A DNA stretch of 64,000 bases from Alisma plantago-aquatica (taxonomy: Eukaryota; Streptophyta; Magnoliopsida; Alismatales; Alismataceae): contig OY856413.1 in the NCBI GenBank assembly GCA_963693085.1, forward strand, positions 744,492,556-744,556,555, read 5' to 3'. The notes beneath the pieces were generated by a model that did no database searches, was not told the origin of the DNA, and saw nothing but the letters and a program-made list of their open reading frames with translations. Every line of letters starts with the position of its first letter. The stretch's first letter is position 1. Both the position numbers and the translations under genes were made by a program. Below, piece after piece: positions 60,291 to 64,000 of the stretch.

Positions 60291-63200
60291 TGTGGGCTCC
60301 GATCTCCAAACCACGAATTAATCCCGATTTAATCATGTGCGGAAGCAATCGGTAAACAGCGGAAGACAAAAATCACGGGAAATTAAAACTTTTCGAGACA
60401 AGAGCCTGAAACCACAAACCTTTTCCATAGAAAAAGGATTTAACTGTTTACATCACTGACAATTACTTCTTGAGTAATTACATACAACATGATACCAAAA
60501 CTCTCAAGAATTCATACTCCAAAACACTCCAGGACCTGAGAGTACAGAGGACACATAGGACTTAACTCTAACTACACCATGAAGCAGGCTAGATCTCCAC
60601 CTGAGATATTTACTGCTCCTGATGCTGCTGTTGCTGGGATTGTTCACCTGAGGTCTTGTTCCTTCGTCTTCGACGACCACCTAAAAAGTAGAAGTCTACG
60701 GGGTGAGACAATTATACATAATTGCCCCAGCGAGAGTTATAACTCTCCACTAGGCTTTATAAGCAAAGCAAGGAATAACTAAAGCAATAAGAGCCTTCAA
60801 GATATTCACTGGCAGTTCTGATGATAAGCAAGAGTTCAATCAATATTAAAATATGAGAACATCTATGCTATTCAAGGTAACATCAATCAAATAACTCATA
60901 ATTAACTCTAACAGATATACTACGCTGTTGTTTATGTTTTTCCAAACATTATTATGCCCTGTGGAGATGAGGCATACCACTCATACTCCAACTGATCGCT
61001 AAGAAGTCACATCAGTATCATACATAGGTCATTAAGAGAGCCGGATTCTTATGACCTCATCTTCCTCAGTCAGTTAGAGGATTGATTGTTTGACATCTGG
61101 CGGGATGTCTATGTAATAGCTCACCAGGGTACTCTGGTCCTTCACTATTTTTAGAGTTACAGTGGCATTCTGTACTCTCTTCGCTATCGGAAGATTTCTT
61201 GTTTATCTTTCACCGATACGGGGTTTATGTCTTTAAGGGAGTGTAGAGATACAGCTCACCTTTAAAACTTTGGGGTGGGGTCTGATGGACTACTAGAATC
61301 TACATCATCCACTCACCCTTTCCGTTATAGTGAAGGTATGACGGACTACGAGAATCTACATCAAATACCTACACTAGGATGTCAGGTTCTACACATCCAT
61401 GTACCCCACATACTCGACAGTATGTGCTCCAGGAGTTCCCTTAGGAAAACCTGTTTCACCATCATTTAGACAACTGACAATGATGGATCTATGATCAGGG
61501 CTCTACATTTCACTTGATTAGTTAGGTACATTCAGTATTCCAATCATCATACAGTAACACAGCTATATATGAGAATACAAAATGTAACAGGCCTAACTTA
61601 TCACAATTATCAGATATTCATCTCAAGTCATCTGTCAAGCATGACCTTAATAACATTTATGGCTCTTACAGCCCATAAATCACAAAGGATGTCACTTAGC
61701 AGTGCATCAAGATGGTTCACTATTCATAAAGCATAAGACATGCCTTTAATGAATATAACATGGTATTCCATACCTGGGTGTGACCATCATCTCACAACAA
61801 CCTGCATGGTTAATTCAACAGATAATAGTAAACACTTCAGTAAATAGGAATACATCCCCAATTAGGGTTTCACTTGGATTCACCCTCAACTAGTGTTTCA
61901 CATGGAATCACCCTAAAATAGGGTTCCACATGGGATCACCCACAACTAGGGTTCCACATGGAATTACCTTCAAATAAGGTTCCACTTAATAACCCTTACA
62001 ATCAGGGTTTACTATTCATCTTTCATGTCATTGCCCAAAAATTAGGGTTTACTATTCACTCCATGGTGAATTGTACTCATTACATCATCATGTAAGAGAA
62101 ACATCATCATTAAGACTCTTAATTATCATTAAGATCCATTAAATATCATCATTAGGGTTTCCATGACCTCACATAGGTGGGTCATTCCCTAATCATGCAC
62201 CTTCATGTGTAAAAGAAGTATCTTACTAGAGATTCCTCCTAAAAAGGGCACTTTCTCTCTCTAGGATACTTTCTCTCTCTAGAAACACTTTCTCTTTCCT
62301 CTCTCTAGTAGATGGTGGCAACACCACTCTAGATTAGGTTGAGACAAGTCTCTATTGACTGATGTGAGCCAAAGCATCAACATTATGTGATTAGGGTTTG
62401 ATTAGATTAGGGTTTTACCCCTTTAGACCCTTCAAGGGTATTTTGGTAATTTGCCACATGATCACCATCATGGGTTAACCCACTAATCACATAGTCCCTT
62501 AATGACCTAGGTTACCATTAGGGTTTAGATTGAATCACCATTGAACTGATTACATCATCAAATGGTTAAGTACAAACCATCACAAATCTCCAAACGGTTT
62601 CAACCTTCAAACGGTTTCAACCACCTAAACGGTCTTGAGACCGTTTGGCCCTCAAACGGTCTTGAGACCGTTTGGAGGTGAAGACCGTTTGGAAGGGTTG
62701 ACTTCCAAACCGTTTGGAGCTTCAATCGGTTTGAGGTCGTTTGGACCAATCGACCTTGAGGTCGTTTGAGCTCAAACGGTCTTGAGGTCGTTTGAGCCCA
62801 AACGGTCTTGAGGTCGTTTGACCCAAACGGTCTTGAGACCGTTTGGTCTCAAACGGTCTTGAGACCGTTTGGACCCAAACGGTCTTGAGACCGTTTGGTC
62901 CAAATGGGCTCAAACCGTTTGGACCAATCGACAAACGGTCTTGAGACCGTTTGAGACCAAACGGTCTCAAGACCGTTTGGACCTCCAAAAGGGTTCAAAG
63001 GTCACCAAAGTTCAAGGATATGTATGTTGAAGCCCTCAATTGGCTAAAGGTATGCTAACCACTTATACATTGAGCCAATTAGGGTTAGCCTTAACCACTT
63101 AGACATCAAATTGACCCTCAATTGTAAACCAATTAGGGTTCAATCGTTCTCAATTAGGGTTTCAAGTTGATTGGTCATCAATGTTCAACAATGTGAAACA

Positions 63201-64000
63201 ATTCAAGGTTGAACCTATCAATTGACCTCCAATTGGGCTCAAACTTGGCCCAAACGGTCTTGAGGTCGTTTGGACATCATCCAAACGGTCTTGAGACCGT
63301 TTGCCCAAAGTTTGACCAAAAACCAAGTCGTTTTGACTAAGGTTGAAGTCCAATTAGGTCAAAATCAGCAATTTTCAACAATGCATCAATTTCCTACAAT
63401 TGGACCCTCAAACCATTAGATTAACTCAACCCTAGACCTTCAAACGGTCTTGGGTTGACACCAAACGGTCTTGAGACCGTTTGGATGAGTTCCAAACGGT
63501 CTTGAGACCGTTTGCCCATCCATCCTTTGGACTTTAGCGAAAATTCATCAAGGTTTGATCTATTGAGTTGATCATCACATCAATACTTAATTGCAATATG
63601 ATTTGGTGCCTTTGGACCTTCAATTGATCAACTATACTTGACCCCAGACCTCCAAACGGTCTTGGGGTGACCCCCAAACGGTCTTGAGACCGTTTGGGTG
63701 ATTCCCAAACGGTCTTGAAACCGTTTGGGCTAAGCAACCCAAAATCTCAACTTAACTCATAGGAGATTCAGCACTAATTTCAATTAGGGTTTGCCCTATT
63801 AATCATCCTTCAACTCATGACTCGTTTGGAATTAATCCATAAAATTTGGTGAGTCGTTAATTAACATCATTATGAACAGTAATCCCAAACGGTCAACGTT
63901 TAGTCAACCATCTTAAACGGTCTTGAGACCGTTTGCCCAAAAAGGGCAAATTAAACAGATTGCAAATCAGAAATTAATTCAATTTGTTTTGCTAATTGAT
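60291..64000 (-). mobile_element. W element, LTR only, runs off the window
   Basis: X homology ends sharply at 60290 and new DNA starts TGTGGGCTCC. On the minus strand this is a CA-terminated U5 end (GGAGCCCACA) of a chromovirus-like LTR, with a GAGAGTTATAACTCTCGC motif near 60730 like that of LTR Z near 27090. The LTR is therefore longer than 3.7 kb and extends past the window. The expected target duplication would be CTACC (60286-60290), but the other end is not visible. No coding sequence is seen. The U3 part has a striking palindrome array. Confidence 0.7.
62590..63936. repeat. array of about 20-bp palindromes in LTR W
   Basis: About a dozen intact copies of AAACGGTCTTGAGACCGTTT (9-bp arms, TG centre) are present, one of them in reverse orientation near 62958, plus at least as many partial or mutated copies. 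They are dense at 62620-62985 and in smaller groups near 63255-63300, 63440-63515, 63652-63730 and 63913-63935. Spacing is irregular. ORFs on the minus strand here are repeat artefacts. Confidence 0.92.

Noticed and set aside
61860..62160. Telomere-like repeats (many TTAGGGTTT units)
   Set aside because: The short TTAGGGTTT matches are scattered among other sequence, not tandem. They are common in plant AT-rich DNA and LTRs.
62590..63936. CRISPR array
   Set aside because: The repeats are irregularly spaced palindromes of variable integrity within a plant LTR, without uniform spacers or cas genes.

Overview
The window is plant nuclear DNA made almost entirely of nested retrotransposons. I found no intact host gene, tRNA gene, organellar DNA or bacterial feature. 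The plant assignment rests on four things: an Athila-type Ty3/gypsy element with a tRNA-Asp-type primer site and an Athila-like ORF after pol; a Cassandra-type mini-element whose LTRs carry 5S rRNA sequence; multi-kilobase chromovirus-type LTRs; and plant LINE relics. Such dense nesting suits a large heterochromatic genome. I cannot name the species.

Current layout. 1-6618: old AT-rich DNA with one unidentified, heavily decayed coding relic (about 3500-5490). 6619-7559: a displaced piece of the LTR of element Y. 7560-8254: a piece of another LTR, Z. 8255-8721, 21558-23876 and 42177-43453: three parts of the 5' LTR of element X, split by insertions. 8722-21557: a complete 12.8 kb Athila-like element (TSD CCTAT, LTRs about 2.6% different) with broken gag, a long open pol and an Athila-like third ORF. 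23877-24711: a complete Cassandra-like TRIM on the minus strand. 24712-27598: the 3' part of LTR Z. 27600-32612: a LINE ORF1 relic, a 1.6 kb direct duplication and unclassified DNA. 32613-42176: element Y on the minus strand (about 4 kb LTRs, 2.4 kb non-coding interior). 43454-45456: interior of X. 45457-46558 and 57740-60290: X 3' LTR, interrupted by a complete chromovirus-like element E (46559-57739) and by a truncated LINE. 60291-64000: element W, minus strand, LTR only, running off the window.

Inferred history. X entered LTR Z. The Athila element, Y, E, a LINE and W later entered X, and Cassandra entered Z. Target-site duplications show that the region was then rearranged. The flanks of Cassandra and Y are exchanged, and the Y LTR is split between 6619 and 32613. 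The simplest explanation is two inversions, or an assembly error in a repeat-rich region.

The only proteins still readable at length are the Athila polyprotein (protease, reverse transcriptase, RNase H, integrase) and the downstream Athila-type ORF. Five amber stops, a frameshift and an altered RT active site make this copy probably non-autonomous. Its most unusual feature is a family of 15-bp inverted-repeat motifs, clustered in both LTRs and again just upstream of a TATA-like box preceding the third ORF. Element W has an unrelated but similarly built array of about 20-bp palindromes in its LTR.
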